From positions 558,001 to 622,000 of the forward strand of contig JAMJFZ010000698.1 in assembly GCA_026225945.1 (NCBI GenBank): a stretch of 64,000 nucleotides of DNA, given 5' to 3'. Positions 45,821 to 57,394 of the stretch are shown piece by piece (position 1 is the stretch's first letter; each line of letters opens with the position of its first letter). The stretch is from Cricetomys ansorgei. Lineage: Eukaryota; Chordata; Mammalia; Rodentia; Nesomyidae. A program made the translations under genes and the position numbers. A model generated the notes under the pieces. The model ran no database searches, was not told the origin of the DNA, and saw only the letters and a program-made list of their open reading frames with translations.

Positions 45821-46837
45821 AATGTTTATCAAATCTGTCAAATAACTGTAAAGAATCTCACTTTTATTCAGGTTTAGCAGGTGTTTGCATCCTCTCAAAA
45901 TCCCTGTCAATTCAGAAAACCCTCCATTTTCCAGCTCACTGCACATCAATTCAGCACTTCCTCACCACAAAAACACTGGGCTTTTCCTGTTCAGCTAGCT
46001 TCCTCTCTACACACAGTTATCATGTTTTTCAGTGCTAGTCTGTTGGTGGTGGTCATGTTTGTTGTCTGAGATTTGAGAAGCTAGTCCCCCATTTCAGGTG
46101 TCCCTTAGGCCTCGCTGTAACTCAGATGCTGTGAGAAAACACGGACCATAAATACTACAGACAGGAAAGGGTTAACTGGACTCATGATTTACAGTCTAAG
46201 GAGGACAGTGCAGGAACCTAGAGGTTGGAACTGAAGCACAGACCCTGAAGGAGCACTGCTTACTGGGTGGCTCTGCTTCATTCTCAAACAGCCCAGCCTA
46301 CGGTCAGAGCTACACACCGTGGGCTGGGAACTCCTGTGTCAACTACCAACGGATAAAACGCTTCACAGATACAACACCAGGGTGATCTGGTCCAGAGAAC
46401 TTTTCACTTGAGGTTCCTTCTGTCTATTTGCTGTCCTTTGTGTCAAGTTGAGAAAAAATAACTTGAAAAATCACGTTGCAAACTCTGTACAGTTTACCCA
46501 TAAGACAACTTCTCCACCCCCAGTTCTTCTTCCTGAATTTCTAGGTTTTGGAAAGCAACTCAAAGGTTCATTAGTTTGTTTCCAGATATTCACGTTTGAC
46601 ATTATACAAGGTGCAATATACTAAGTAAAATGTGGTCACTGAGTTCACATATAAAATAAATTACATATGACTGATAATATATAAATATATATAATATGCA
46701 ATATAATATGTAAATATAATGTGCATGACTTATAATACACATAACTAATTTATTAAACTTTCAAGATGCTATGATCGCATAGTTATGGAAGGAGCACCAA
46801 AAACTCCAGACACTCACTTGTGTCTGATTTTCCTTAG

Positions 46838-46961
46838 ATGCCTTCCTCTGTGTGCAGTGCTGACTATGGCCCTGGATTCAGAAAATTCTGGCAGGAGGGA
46901 ATGGCTGTCTGCTGTTTTGATTGCAGACCTTGCCCAGAAAATGAAGTTTCTAATGAGACAA
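46838..46961 (+). CDS. V2R copy B exon 5 (of a pseudogene)
   Basis: 124 nt, MPSSVCSADYGPGFRKFWQEG. The third position of the CSVDCGPGF signature is Tyr instead of Cys, so one conserved cysteine of the cysteine-rich domain is lost. Confidence 0.8.
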
Positions 46962-47309
46962 GTGAGTGTTTGCTGCAGATAGAGATCCTTCTCATTGATC
47001 ACCCTCTCCTACCTTCACTGGGGTGCTGATGGGGTCCATGGGGCAGCTGTACAAATAAAGTACCTCTTAGCTAAGTTAGATTTTGTAATAATAATATTAT
47101 TAACAATGTCCTTACAAATAACATATCCTTACACTTTGACCCACCCCTTTGACTCGTTGTAATTTCATGGCAGAAGACAATTTCACAAACAGATTTAATA
47201 TCCAATTGCAGTGTGAGGGAATTCTACACAACATCTTTCCTAGTGATTAATCATCTCTGAGACCACATGTCGATTAAATAATGTAGGTCATGGTCTTTAA
47301 AAATATTTC

Positions 47310-48305
47310 TTTATCCCTTTTGCATGTGTGTCTGTGTCCCTACATAAATTTATGGGCACATGTACTTGCAGGAACCCATGGAGAATTGAATATGGCATAA
47401 AATGCTGGACTGTGTCATGTGGGTGCTGCGAATCAAATAAAATTCCTCTGCAAGATTAATGCAAAGGGCAAATAATAACTTGTAAAATTCTCAGAACCCA
47501 CTAGGAACGACACAGAAGACTTCATGGAGTATCCAGAGACCCCTTTCGGAAGGATTTGCTGCTACCTGAAATTTAGAAATGTGGCATGTTGACACATCAT
47601 ATAGAAATTATGAGCGATCCAATATTCAATATTTTATATACAGCACCCAGGTGCTAATGTCACAAAGAGATCAAAATGGAATTGTACTGACAGCACTGAC
47701 CACAGTTCCTCAAGTTGTGTTGTCACCTACATTGGCACATATCAGTCACACAATTATTTATTCAGGGTTGTTTAAAGACAATGCAGATGGATAGTATTTC
47801 ATGTCTCTCATCTATCATCTCATAGAATGAAATAAAAGTTCTTCTAGGACATTTATAGTCAGTGGGATGACCCGGCAGTTTCTCTGCCACTAAGGGCGAT
47901 GGAAGAGCAGATTTCACGCCCAGGAGCCACAGCAGCAGGAGGTAACAACTCCTAGAAATTATCCTTGGATTTCCACGCACAACCACATCCAATATAATAC
48001 CAAAGGAGTTAAAGTGCAATCAGACTGTTTTAAATGTAAAAACAAATGAGAAAAAGCAGTATTCACAAATATAAGCACCACAAAAACTGAGGGAAAACAA
48101 TCTTCTTTTAATGTTACTAAGTTTGTGTATATTTGTAGCGTGGGTGGGCATGTGTACCCGTGCGGGTGCAGGTGAGAGGCATCGAATGCCCACAGTTAGA
48201 GGGACAGGCCGTTGTGAGACCCTGACGTGGGTGCTGGGAACGGAACTCAGGTGCTGTGCGAGACCAGTGCATTGTCTTCACTGCTGAGCCGGCTTTCAGC
48301 CCATT
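47310..48305 (-). repeat. B3-like SINEs, antisense, intron 5 of copy B
   Basis: Two decayed antisense copies, 47310-47470 ('catgtgggtgctgcgaatc') and 48125-48305 ('gacgtgggtgctgggaac', 'tcactgctgagccggctttc'). The interval between them holds no gene. Confidence 0.5.
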
Positions 48306-48859
48306 AAACTAATGAACTAATTACAGCTGTCCGGAAGTCCACTGCTCTGGATAAAAAGACTTGGCATCCTGGAAGCAGTTCACCACTCTCTGCCGGGACC
48401 CACTGGTGCAGCGCAATCGCAATCGCGTTTACGACAATTGCAGGCCAGGGGTCACAGCTCACCAATGGGGTGCTTCCACGCTTGCTGCAGGGCTCTTGTC
48501 TTATCTTGCCTATGGCGTTTTATCAAAATCTACTTCACTCCGAGTGCGTTCACCTAGACCTTGTCTCATAGTCGGGAAGTTAGGGAAGATGGAGCACTGG
48601 GTCTGCTCTCCTAGCGGAGGAAATTCAGGCGGAGGGCTGTTCAGTGCTAAGTGTGCACCGGAGCTTCCTACCATCAGTGACAAGGTTGCTGTATTTATGA
48701 AGAGGATGGGGAGTCCAGGGTCCCTCCAGCTGGCGAGGCTACAGCTAAGGAAATATTTATTTAACTCTTGCATTTTTCTGCAATTTTTAGCATTAGTATT
48801 ATATAACTTTCAGATCTCACTTTTTTGTATTTTAAAAAATGTTACTTAATTTTTCTTCT

Positions 48860-50112
48860 TTCGTATAATACAAACCGAAACTCTTCCTACCTTTGTCAAT
48901 CACTCCTGGCTCTCCAATCCTCCCTCTCCTCCTATTATATATCCTCCCCCCCCCCCCCACTTACCACCACCGCATCTCCCCCTAGAAGAGAGCAGTCCTC
49001 CCAGGATCACTGCTCAAACACGGCACAACAAATGGGACAAGGCCAGGCACCAGTCTCCACATCGAGAGTGCTTGACCAGGCAACCCAGGTGAAGGAAACG
49101 GGTCCCAAGGGCAGGCAAAGGCGTCACAGAATGCTCACATACACTAGCTGCAGGCTCTCTGCAGGAACCCCAAGCCAAACAACCACATAACTTTATCTAG
49201 GAGACCCTTCAGGTTCCCTGTCTTTGGCTTCAGGCTGTGAGGGATCCCCAAGACCTCCGGTCAGTTGACTCAGTGGGGCCTGCCTGATATCCTGGACCTC
49301 TCTGGTTCCGAAATTCATCTTCCTCTCCTCCTGCGAGATTTCTGATCTCTGCATTATATTTGGCTCTCGGCCTTTGCACCTGTTCCCATCTGCTACTGGC
49401 AGAAGCCTCTCTGATGGAGACTGGACTATCTATTTAGACTTGCTTCATGTCTAATCATGTGGTGAATTTTGGAGAAGTTTCTGTGAAATGGTAAGAAGAA
49501 AGTTGTGTGTGGGTGAAATTTTTGTAGATATGTCTTGTGTCAGTGAAATGTTTGTGGATATCTGTTGGGTTCATTTCGTTTATAGCATCTCTTAACTCTA
49601 ACATTCCTCTGTTTAGTTTTTGTCTAGATGATCTTTCAGTTGGTGAAAGTGGGGCACTGAAGTCTCCCAGTATCACTGTGTGTGAATCAACACGTGTTTT
49701 AAGCTTTAGCAATGCTTCATTTACAAACGTGGGTGCCCTTGTGTTGGGGGAACAGGAGTAAAGAATTGAAATGCTCTCTTGGTGGGTTTTTCCTTTGTTG
49801 AGTATGTAGTTTCCATCCCTGTCTCTTTTGGTTAATTTTGGTTTAAAGTCTGTTTTGGTGGATATTAGAATGGATACACTGGCTTGCTTTTTAGCTTCAT
49901 TTGCTTGGTTAACCTCTTCCCAACCCTTTACCCTGGGGTAACAGCTATCTTTGAGATTGAGGTGTGTTTCCTGTATGCAGCAGAAGGATGGGTTCTGTTG
50001 TGTAATCCATTATGTTAGTATGTGTTTTGGGGGGGAATTGAGTCCACTGATGTTGAGAGATATCAAAGAATAATGATTGTTAGGTCCTGTTATTTTGTAG
50101 TTGTTGATTTTG

Positions 50113-50154
<42 letters not shown>

Positions 50155-51955
50155 TTGGTTTTGTTGCTGTGCAGGTACATAGGCCCTGTGTTTTCATGTG
50201 TGTGGTTAAGCTCCATGTGTGGAGATTTCCTTCTAGTGTCCTCTGTAGGGCTAGGTTCATAGCTAGATACTGTTTGAATTTGGAATTGTCATGGAATATC
50301 TTGTTTCTCCATCTATGGTGATTGCACAGTTTGCTGGGTATAGAAGTCTGGCTGGCATCTGTGTTCCCGTAGAGTCTGTAGCACATCAGTCCATGCACTT
50401 CTCGCTTTTAGAGTCGCTGCTGGGAAGTTGGATGTAATTCTAATTGGCTTGCCTTTATCTTACTTCCTGATTTTCCCTTGCACCTTTTACTTTTCTTTCT
50501 TTATTTTCTATGTTTAATGTCTTGATTACTCTGTGCTGGGAGGATTTTCTTTGTTCTATTCTATCTGATGTTTTCCATGCTTCCTGTACTTTTCTGGGGA
50601 TCTCCTGCTTCAGGTTTGAATGCTTTCTGCTATTTTTTTTATAGAAAATATTTTCTGAGCTGTTTAGCTGGAACAGGTCTCCATTTATCCCTATTATTCT
50701 TAGGTTTGGGCACTTCATAGTTCCTCAGATTCCCTAGATGCTTTGTCAGTAGTTTTTTGGATTTGGTGTTTTCCTTTATTGATGTGGTGATTGATTTCTT
50801 CCAAAGAATCGTCAACTCCTGAGACTCTCTCATCCATCCCTCTAGTCTAATGCTAGAGCTTGCCTCTGTAGTTCCTGATCCCTTTCCTAGGTTTTTCATT
50901 TCTAGAATTACTTCAGCTTCTGTTTTCTTTGTGGCTTCTATATCCATTTTCAGGTCTTGAATAGATCTGATCATTTCACCGTCAGTTGTTTGCTTGTGTG
51001 TTCTTGAGTTTAAGATATATGTTCATTTTATTTTAACTGTGTTTTCCTGGGTTTCTTTAGTGAGTTTACTCATTCCCTCCCATTGTTTGTTTGCCTTTTC
51101 ATTGATACCTTTGAAGGATGTATTCACTTCCTCTTTAAAGGCCTCTATTATCTCCTTCAGGTTGGTTTTGAGATCTTTTTCATGTGTGTCAGCTGTGTCG
51201 GACTGTTCAGGACTTGTTGTAGTAGGTTAGTTAGGTTTTGGAGGAGACATATAGCTCCTATTGCTCTTAGCTGAGTTCTTACATAGGTGTTTAGGCACTT
51301 TAGTTCAGAGTGATTAAATTTTAGTTAGAATTTGTTTACTGATAAATTAGCCAAACTCCTAGGTCCTTAATGAATGATTTTTTTGCTTAGATTCTTTATC
51401 TGGTTTTCTGTGCCTTGTGGCTTCTGTTGAGCTGGAGGTCTCTGTCAAAGATTGGTACTGGACTTCTGATGGTTGCCTGGGCCTTTGGTCTAGCATGGAC
51501 TCCCCTTCTGATTTGGAGGCTGGGTCACAGAGAGTGTCCTTCTGTGTGTTTTGTGTGACCTGGTCTGGAGCAGGGTCTGCCTGTCTCATATCTTGGATAA
51601 ATCCTGTGGTCAGGGCTAGGGCAGGAGCTGAGTGCCAGAGTTGGTCTCCAGGCTCTTCTCCATGAGCTAGCTTCCTCTGCCTGCAGCAGGTTAGGGGCTA
51701 TTTGCCTCAGTTGGACTCTAAGACTCAGAACCAGTGTCCAGAAGTGGTGAAGAGTGGGGATATTTTAGTAGTTTTGGTCTTTGGTGCTGAGCTGAGCAGC
51801 ATAGGGAGATGGGTAGTCAGGGAGCAGGACTCCTACCTGGTCTCCTGGAGCCGGCTTACTCTGTCTGCTCAGGGCAGGAGCTGTCTGCCTGAGGTAGTCC
51901 CTGGAATGCAGAAGCAGTGGCTCACATCTCACTTTCATCCGCCTACTGCCCCCAT
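48860..51955 (-). mobile_element. Truncated L1, antisense, in intron 5 of copy B
   Basis: The left part (48860-49440) looks like L1 3'-end sequence in antisense. 49455-49800 encodes an ORF2 endonuclease piece on the minus strand (HTVILGDFSAPLSPTERSSRQ). 50440-51000 holds ORF1 pieces. 51300-51955 is G-rich 5' sequence. Most of ORF2 between the endonuclease and the 3' end is missing, so the copy has a large internal deletion or is two insertions. Copy A lacks it: its flanks at about 30770-30860 correspond to DNA on either side of this element. Confidence 0.65.
50116..50150. repeat. (TG)n microsatellite
   Basis: About 17 TG units inside the L1 copy. Confidence 0.9.
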
Positions 51956-52536
51956 ATACACCTAATCACTCTCAAATTTGTGAAATTTCTCCCTCTGTTA
52001 TTTTTATGTGCACACATACACAAGCTACTGATATCTTTTAGTGTTGCTTCTTGGGACACGTGTTTGTGCTGATGAATCAGGACTAGAAAACATATTACAG
52101 GTCTTGTCCTAGTAGAAGACTGATAGCCCATCTTTGATAGGTACAGAATTCATCAAAGCAACAAAGACTTCATGGGGCACAGATTCCATGGGATCTGTGG
52201 TTTTAAATGATCTCCACAGAACTGTGCTTCATGAATTTAGCTTCTGTGAACTCATCAGTCATTTCAGCACAGTATCAACAATGTCCTAAGAAATCTGTGA
52301 TTTTTGAGCACCTAATAAATGATCCCATTAACACACAAGTAAATAGGCAAGAAAATGATGGTTTTGTTTCACTCCCTATAAAGATAATGAGCATTGTGAA
52401 ATAGAAGCATGGCTGTGCAGAATGTCCTTTAGTTACATCCTAAGCATCAAATGTGGATATCCAACACCCCTACTTGACATGTCCTGTCAAGACAAATGCT
52501 CCAGCTGCAGTAATGATGTCTTTCATTTATCATCAG

Positions 52537-53440
52537 ATGTGGAACACTGTGTGAAGTGTCCAGAGGACCAATATGCCAATAGAGAGAAGAACCATTGCAT
52601 TAACAAAGCTGTGATCTTTCTGACATATGAAGACCCCCTGGGGATGGCTCTGCTGTCACTGGCCTTGTCCTTGTCTGTGCTCACAGCTGTGGTTCTTGTG
52701 ATCTTTGTGAAGCACCGAGTCACCCCCACTGTGAAGGCCAATAACTGCACTCTCAGCTACTTCTTGCTCGTCTCCCTCATCTTCTGTTTCCTCTGCTCCA
52801 TGCTCTTCATTGGGCAGCCCAACTCTGCCACCTGCATCCTGCAGCAAATCACGTTTGCAGCTGGATTCACCCTGGCTATTTCCACTGTGTTGGCCAAAAC
52901 AGTCACTGTGGTTCTGGCTTTCAAAGTCACAGCCCCTGGAAGAAGGATGAGGGGATTCCTGGTTTCAGGGGCACCTAACTACATCATTCCTGTCTGCTCC
53001 ATCATCCAAGTTATCCTCTGTGCAATATGGCTGGGAGCTTCTCCCCCTTCTGTGGCCATCGATGCACACTCTGAGCATGGCCAAATCATCATTGTGTGCA
53101 ACAAGGGTTCAGTCACCGCCTTCTACTGTGTGCTGGGATACCTGGGCTCCCTGGCCCTGGGCAGCTTCACTGTGGCTTTCTTGGCCAGGAACCTGCCTGA
53201 CACATTCAATGAAGCCAAGCTCCTCACATTCAGCATGCTGGTGTTCTGCAGTGTCTGGGTTACATTCCTCCCTGTCTACCACAGCACCAAGGGCAAGGTC
53301 ATGGTGGCTGTGGAGGTCTTCTCCATCTTGGCTGTAGTGCAGGGCTGCTGGGATGCATCTTTGTCCCCAAGTGCTACATCGTTTTGTTTAGACCACACAG
53401 AAATTCTCTTCAAAATTTCCGAGGTAAAGCTTCTTCCTGA
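52537..53440 (+). pseudogene. V2R copy B exon 6, seven-transmembrane domain with frameshift
   Basis: Starts VEHCVKCPEDQYAN, with an open frame through helices 1-6 including [29 protein letters not shown] and [15 protein letters not shown]. At about 53330 one base is missing ('ttggctgtagtgcagg' against 'ttggcttccagtgcagg' in A) and the frame leaves the family sequence within helix 7. The original stop position is 53438-53440. Confidence 0.85.
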
Positions 53441-53595
53441 GTTCACATTTCATAAATTTATCTGACAATATCAACCTCCCAATGCTGTTTTGCTAAAGTC
53501 GTAATCCGCACACTCATTATCCAACCATCATCAGCGAGGATTCCACATGCAGTAAATGGGAAGAACTGCATCCTCCCACAGCCATACCTTATGCA

Positions 53596-53815
53596 GAGAG
53601 AGAGAGAGGGAGAGGGACAGAGACTGGGGTGGGGCTGGAAGAGAGAGAGAGACAGAAAGAGAGAGAGAGAGAGGTGAGAACAGAGAGAGACAGGGAGAGA
53701 GAGACAGAGGGACAGAGAGAGACAAGGAGAGAGAGACAGGGAGAGAGTAGGACAGGGAGAGAGACGGGGAGATAGGGAGAGGGAGAAAGAGAGAGAGAGG
53801 GAGGGAGGAGGAGCT
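53596..53815. repeat. GA-rich microsatellite
   Basis: Imperfect (GA)n and GAGACAGG repeats, purine-only on the plus strand over long runs, about 160 bp after the copy B stop. The open frames it generates are not genes. Confidence 0.92.
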
Positions 53816-55330
53816 TGAAAAACACAGCTCTAAATGGAATGTCTTCATCATATCCGAACCCTCAGAGCTAAGGACCCCTTAGAATAGGAGGCAGTACAAG
53901 AGGGGGAAGCAGTGGCAGCAGGAGAACAGCCCCCAATGTTAACTGAACAAAGCTCATATGAACTCACAAAGACCGAAGGAACAAATGCAGGACCTCCATG
54001 GGTCTGCACCATATCCTTTACACACATACTTTACAGCTTTCACATTAGTATTTTTATGGGATTCCTGTGTGTGTGGGTGAGGGCGTCTCTGGTCCTTGTG
54101 CCTGCCTTCTCCTGGGGCTGTTTTCCTTCTATTAGGTTGCTCTGACCAGCTATGGGATGGCTTTGTTTTATCTTATTATATTGTATTCTCTTATAAGATT
54201 CTCTGTGATAAAATAGAAGTAAAATGTTTTTCTTAGCATTAAAATAAATAGTAATGTGGACTTCTTTTTGATAAGATTTACTTCTCTTATGAGTGTGAGA
54301 GCACAGAGGCCAGAATACATAGTTGGATCCTCTAGAACTGAGTTTGTGAATGGGCGTGAGTCTACGTGTGGGTGCTGGGTTTTGCAGAAGAGCAGGAGGT
54401 ACTTCTTTCCACAGAGCCATCAGTTAACCCAGGTAATGGATACATCTTCAAAAGCAGTGTTGAAGTTTAACTTCTATCTTGTCAAATGATGCAAGAAGTC
54501 ATGAGCATGAAAGTACACTCAGTTGCTTTTCCTATGAAAAAGTGAAAATTGTAGTTACAGTTATAGTCCCTCATCACTGTCAGATGGATAGCATCAAAGT
54601 ATGATCAAAATATTAATGGGCATGTGCAGATTGTGAGAACTCCAGGGTATGTGTCTCGTGTGAGGAGAGACTCTGGCAGCCAGTGTGATGTAAGCTTACA
54701 GTATACAGCTGCTTCAGTCACTAAATGAAGGAGAGTGTCTGATGGTCCGTGAACACCTCTCGTGGAACTTTCTGATGGTACAGAGGTCACCATAGCACGA
54801 AGACACTTACCCACTCATGTTTATTTCTACATTATTTGGAGAATACAAGATATGGACTCGATCTTCTTGCCTGTCAAGATATGAGTAACTAAAGAAGAGA
54901 TATCATCTAAAATGTTGTCATTTTACGTCATACATAAAAAGTCGTTATTACTAACTACAATGTATTCTGAGAACGTTGAAAGTTTCACTCAACAAATTAT
55001 CTCACTTAAATATATACACAGTGATCCTTAACCACAGCGCATGCGCCAGTTTTGTAAAAGTTTAAATAAACAGCTTCTGCGTAATTCATAAATGAGTGCA
55101 ACACACGGTGCTGTTAAACACAGGAGATCACTGGGTCCAGACTTCTCTGAGACGTGTTCAAATTCAGAGGAAAGACGCACAGGCTTGTGTACATGTATCA
55201 GGGAGTTGGCCTCAGTCGGGAAGTGTTAAATAACGTCAATAGCAGGAACTAAGGATGAAACACAAGGTCACTGGGTTAAACTCAATGGACAGACTCTGCA
55301 AATCCAGACATCTCACGTAGTCTGTTTTTA
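53816..55330. other. Spacer after V2R copy B
   Basis: Contains an antisense B3-like SINE at about 54285-54425 ('gtgtgggtgctgggttttgcagaag', 'ccacagagccatcag'). Otherwise no gene or repeat I can name. Confidence 0.4.
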
Positions 55331-55332
55331 AT

Positions 55333-55334
<2 letters not shown>

Positions 55335-55383
<49 letters not shown>
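55335..55383. repeat. (TG)n microsatellite
   Basis: About 24 uninterrupted TG units. A short (CA)n lies nearby at 55549-55565. Confidence 0.92.
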
Positions 55384-57100
55384 ACTCACTCGTCTGCAAA
55401 CGCAACATGTTTTACCCAAGGAAAGTGGGTGAGGTATTATTCATGAATTGAGAAGGCCTAGAGGAATTGGGGATGGTTTAACCACATGAAGACAACAAGA
55501 AGAAAAATACAGATGGAAACATGACACTTGCCTCGTAAATTGAACACATGCACACACACACACACATCGTAGGGTGAACAGGGTGAAATGTTGGAACTGA
55601 GGAATGGAACCAGTAGTAAGGTAAGCTAAAGACACGGGACACATAAGGTCAAATACCAACAAAGTACATGCTACACATGTGTGACTGTACTGTAACGAAA
55701 CTCACTCTGTTGTATAGTAATTTAAAAAGAAATAATACTTATCACACACCAAAACAAAACTGGATTCCATGCTGAATCTGAAACACTGCAAATTTCATTG
55801 GCACTCTTGAAAGTGAATTTTCTCTACCTTACTTTGAAAGACTCCCCCGGAACAACCCTCTCTATCCACATCTTAACCACCCAGGACATCTCATCACAGA
55901 AACAGAGGTCACGCACCTGTTAAATATTGATTATTAAGTGTATAAGAAGACCCAGAGACATATATTAGACATGTAGGTCTCAAATCAATTTCTAAATAAG
56001 ACATATCACCACCCACACTGAAGAACTGCCTACACTTGTCCTCTACACTCCAGACACACTGAAAGAGGCTCCTCAGCCCAAACTCATCAGAACACTCTCC
56101 CACTGACAAAGTGGGTGCTGGAATGCAGTCAAGAACAGATGACTAGGAGAAAGGAATAAGAAGAGTTTACACATGAAACCAACTCCACAGTTAGTATTTG
56201 CTTCTAAGATACTCAACATAGGACTGCTCCACAGCCAACAGTGGGATAGAAAATGAGCACAAATAACATATGAAATCCAAGGTAAAGTAGAAGCAATGAG
56301 TCATCCAAAGGTATTGATCTGTGAGCACTGAGGATCGTAAAGGAGATCATGTTTTAGACCTCAAACATTTAGCTCAGTTTCTCATTAATAACTATGGGGG
56401 TGGGGGAGTGATAGATATTGTGTAGTTAGAAATGAGGCATCCAAGTCTGGTGTTCTCCTGGGATATTCCTGAACATTTAAAAATCACCATTTAACATGTA
56501 AAGGAACTGTGGTTCTGTCATGAGCTGGATAGTCTGATACAGCAGGATCTACGAAATGTCTGGATTTGGCCTGATTATTGATTCTCCATCCAATGGAAGC
56601 ACAGGTTTGTTTAGATATGTTGTCCAGGTGTCTGGGGCAGTGTAGACCGCACTGCGCATGCTCTGTGGAGATCAGAACTCCCCACCTGGGGCTCCCTCTC
56701 TCTGCCTTTGACTTGGTGTTACACTGCCCTGTGTGTCCCCCTGATCTCTCTTGAGACTTCTTCCTGAAGCTATACTGCATGTCCCTGTGTGAATCATCTG
56801 ACTCCATCCATGACATCATTTCTAACGGTGTGCACCTAAACAGCTTGGTGAAGTAGACCTGTGAATAACTTTATCCCAAAAGACCTCCTCCCAGGGCCTC
56901 AATGTCCAAAAAGGAGTGACGTCAAGAACCTGAGACTTAACTACCTCACATTTATTTACCCACCAATGTTTATCCCATGGACTGTGGACCTCAGATGTAG
57001 AGCTCCAGGGAAGAAGGTGTCCAAGATATTTCCAGGGGCGAGGAACCACCTGGGAAACAAAGGAATAATGAACACACAAGTAACCGCTGCGTTAGCTACA

Positions 57101-57113
57101 GAAATAAAAGCAG
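57101..57113 (+). promoter_or_regulatory. TATA-like element of V2R copy C
   Basis: 'gaaataaaagcag', 97 bp before the start codon and the same in A and B. Confidence 0.45.
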
Positions 57114-57197
57114 AAGGGAACATGTGGGCGCCCATTTGTACGTGGATGTGCAGGGCACCGCACAGTCCACACTGCCCAGGCTTAGAGCAGAACAAGG

Positions 57198-57394
57198 ATG
57201 TTCCCTCTGATTTTCCCCTTCTTGTTTCTGAACATTCTGCTTTTCACGGCCAGTTTCATTCATCCCAGGTGTTTTTGGAGAATGAAGCAGAATGTAGACC
57301 AGGATAGAGACTCTGAGTCAGGCTGTGTCTTCTCCTTCGGAATAGTGAAGTGGCCTGTGGATAAAGAGTATTTCATAAACCTTCTGGACATGCC
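57198..57394 (+). CDS. V2R copy C exon 1
   Basis: Signal peptide and CFWRMK motif. Donor 'cc|gtaagt'. Phase 2. Confidence 0.82.

Larger units (their letters stand above)
35631..53440 (+). pseudogene. Vmn2r: Vomeronasal type 2 receptor copy B, stop and frameshift
   Basis: Six exons in V2R order: 35631-35827, 40132-40423, 40815-41627, 43055-43282, 46838-46961 and 52537-53440. Splice sites and phases all agree. It is clearly diverged from A and C in the ligand-binding exons but very close in exon 6. Two breaks are visible: an in-frame TGA at 40866-40868 in exon 3 (after the block ALQLTYGPFRPLL) and a one-base deletion at about 53330 in exon 6 inside helix 7, leaving 904 nt where 905 are needed. 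Introns 1 and 5 carry large antisense L1 copies, which account for the gene spanning 17.8 kb against 11.1 kb in A. A non-functional member of the tandem cluster. Confidence 0.85.

Noticed and set aside
53531..53851. 106-codon Ser/Leu-rich frame on the minus strand
   Set aside because: Produced by the GA microsatellite.
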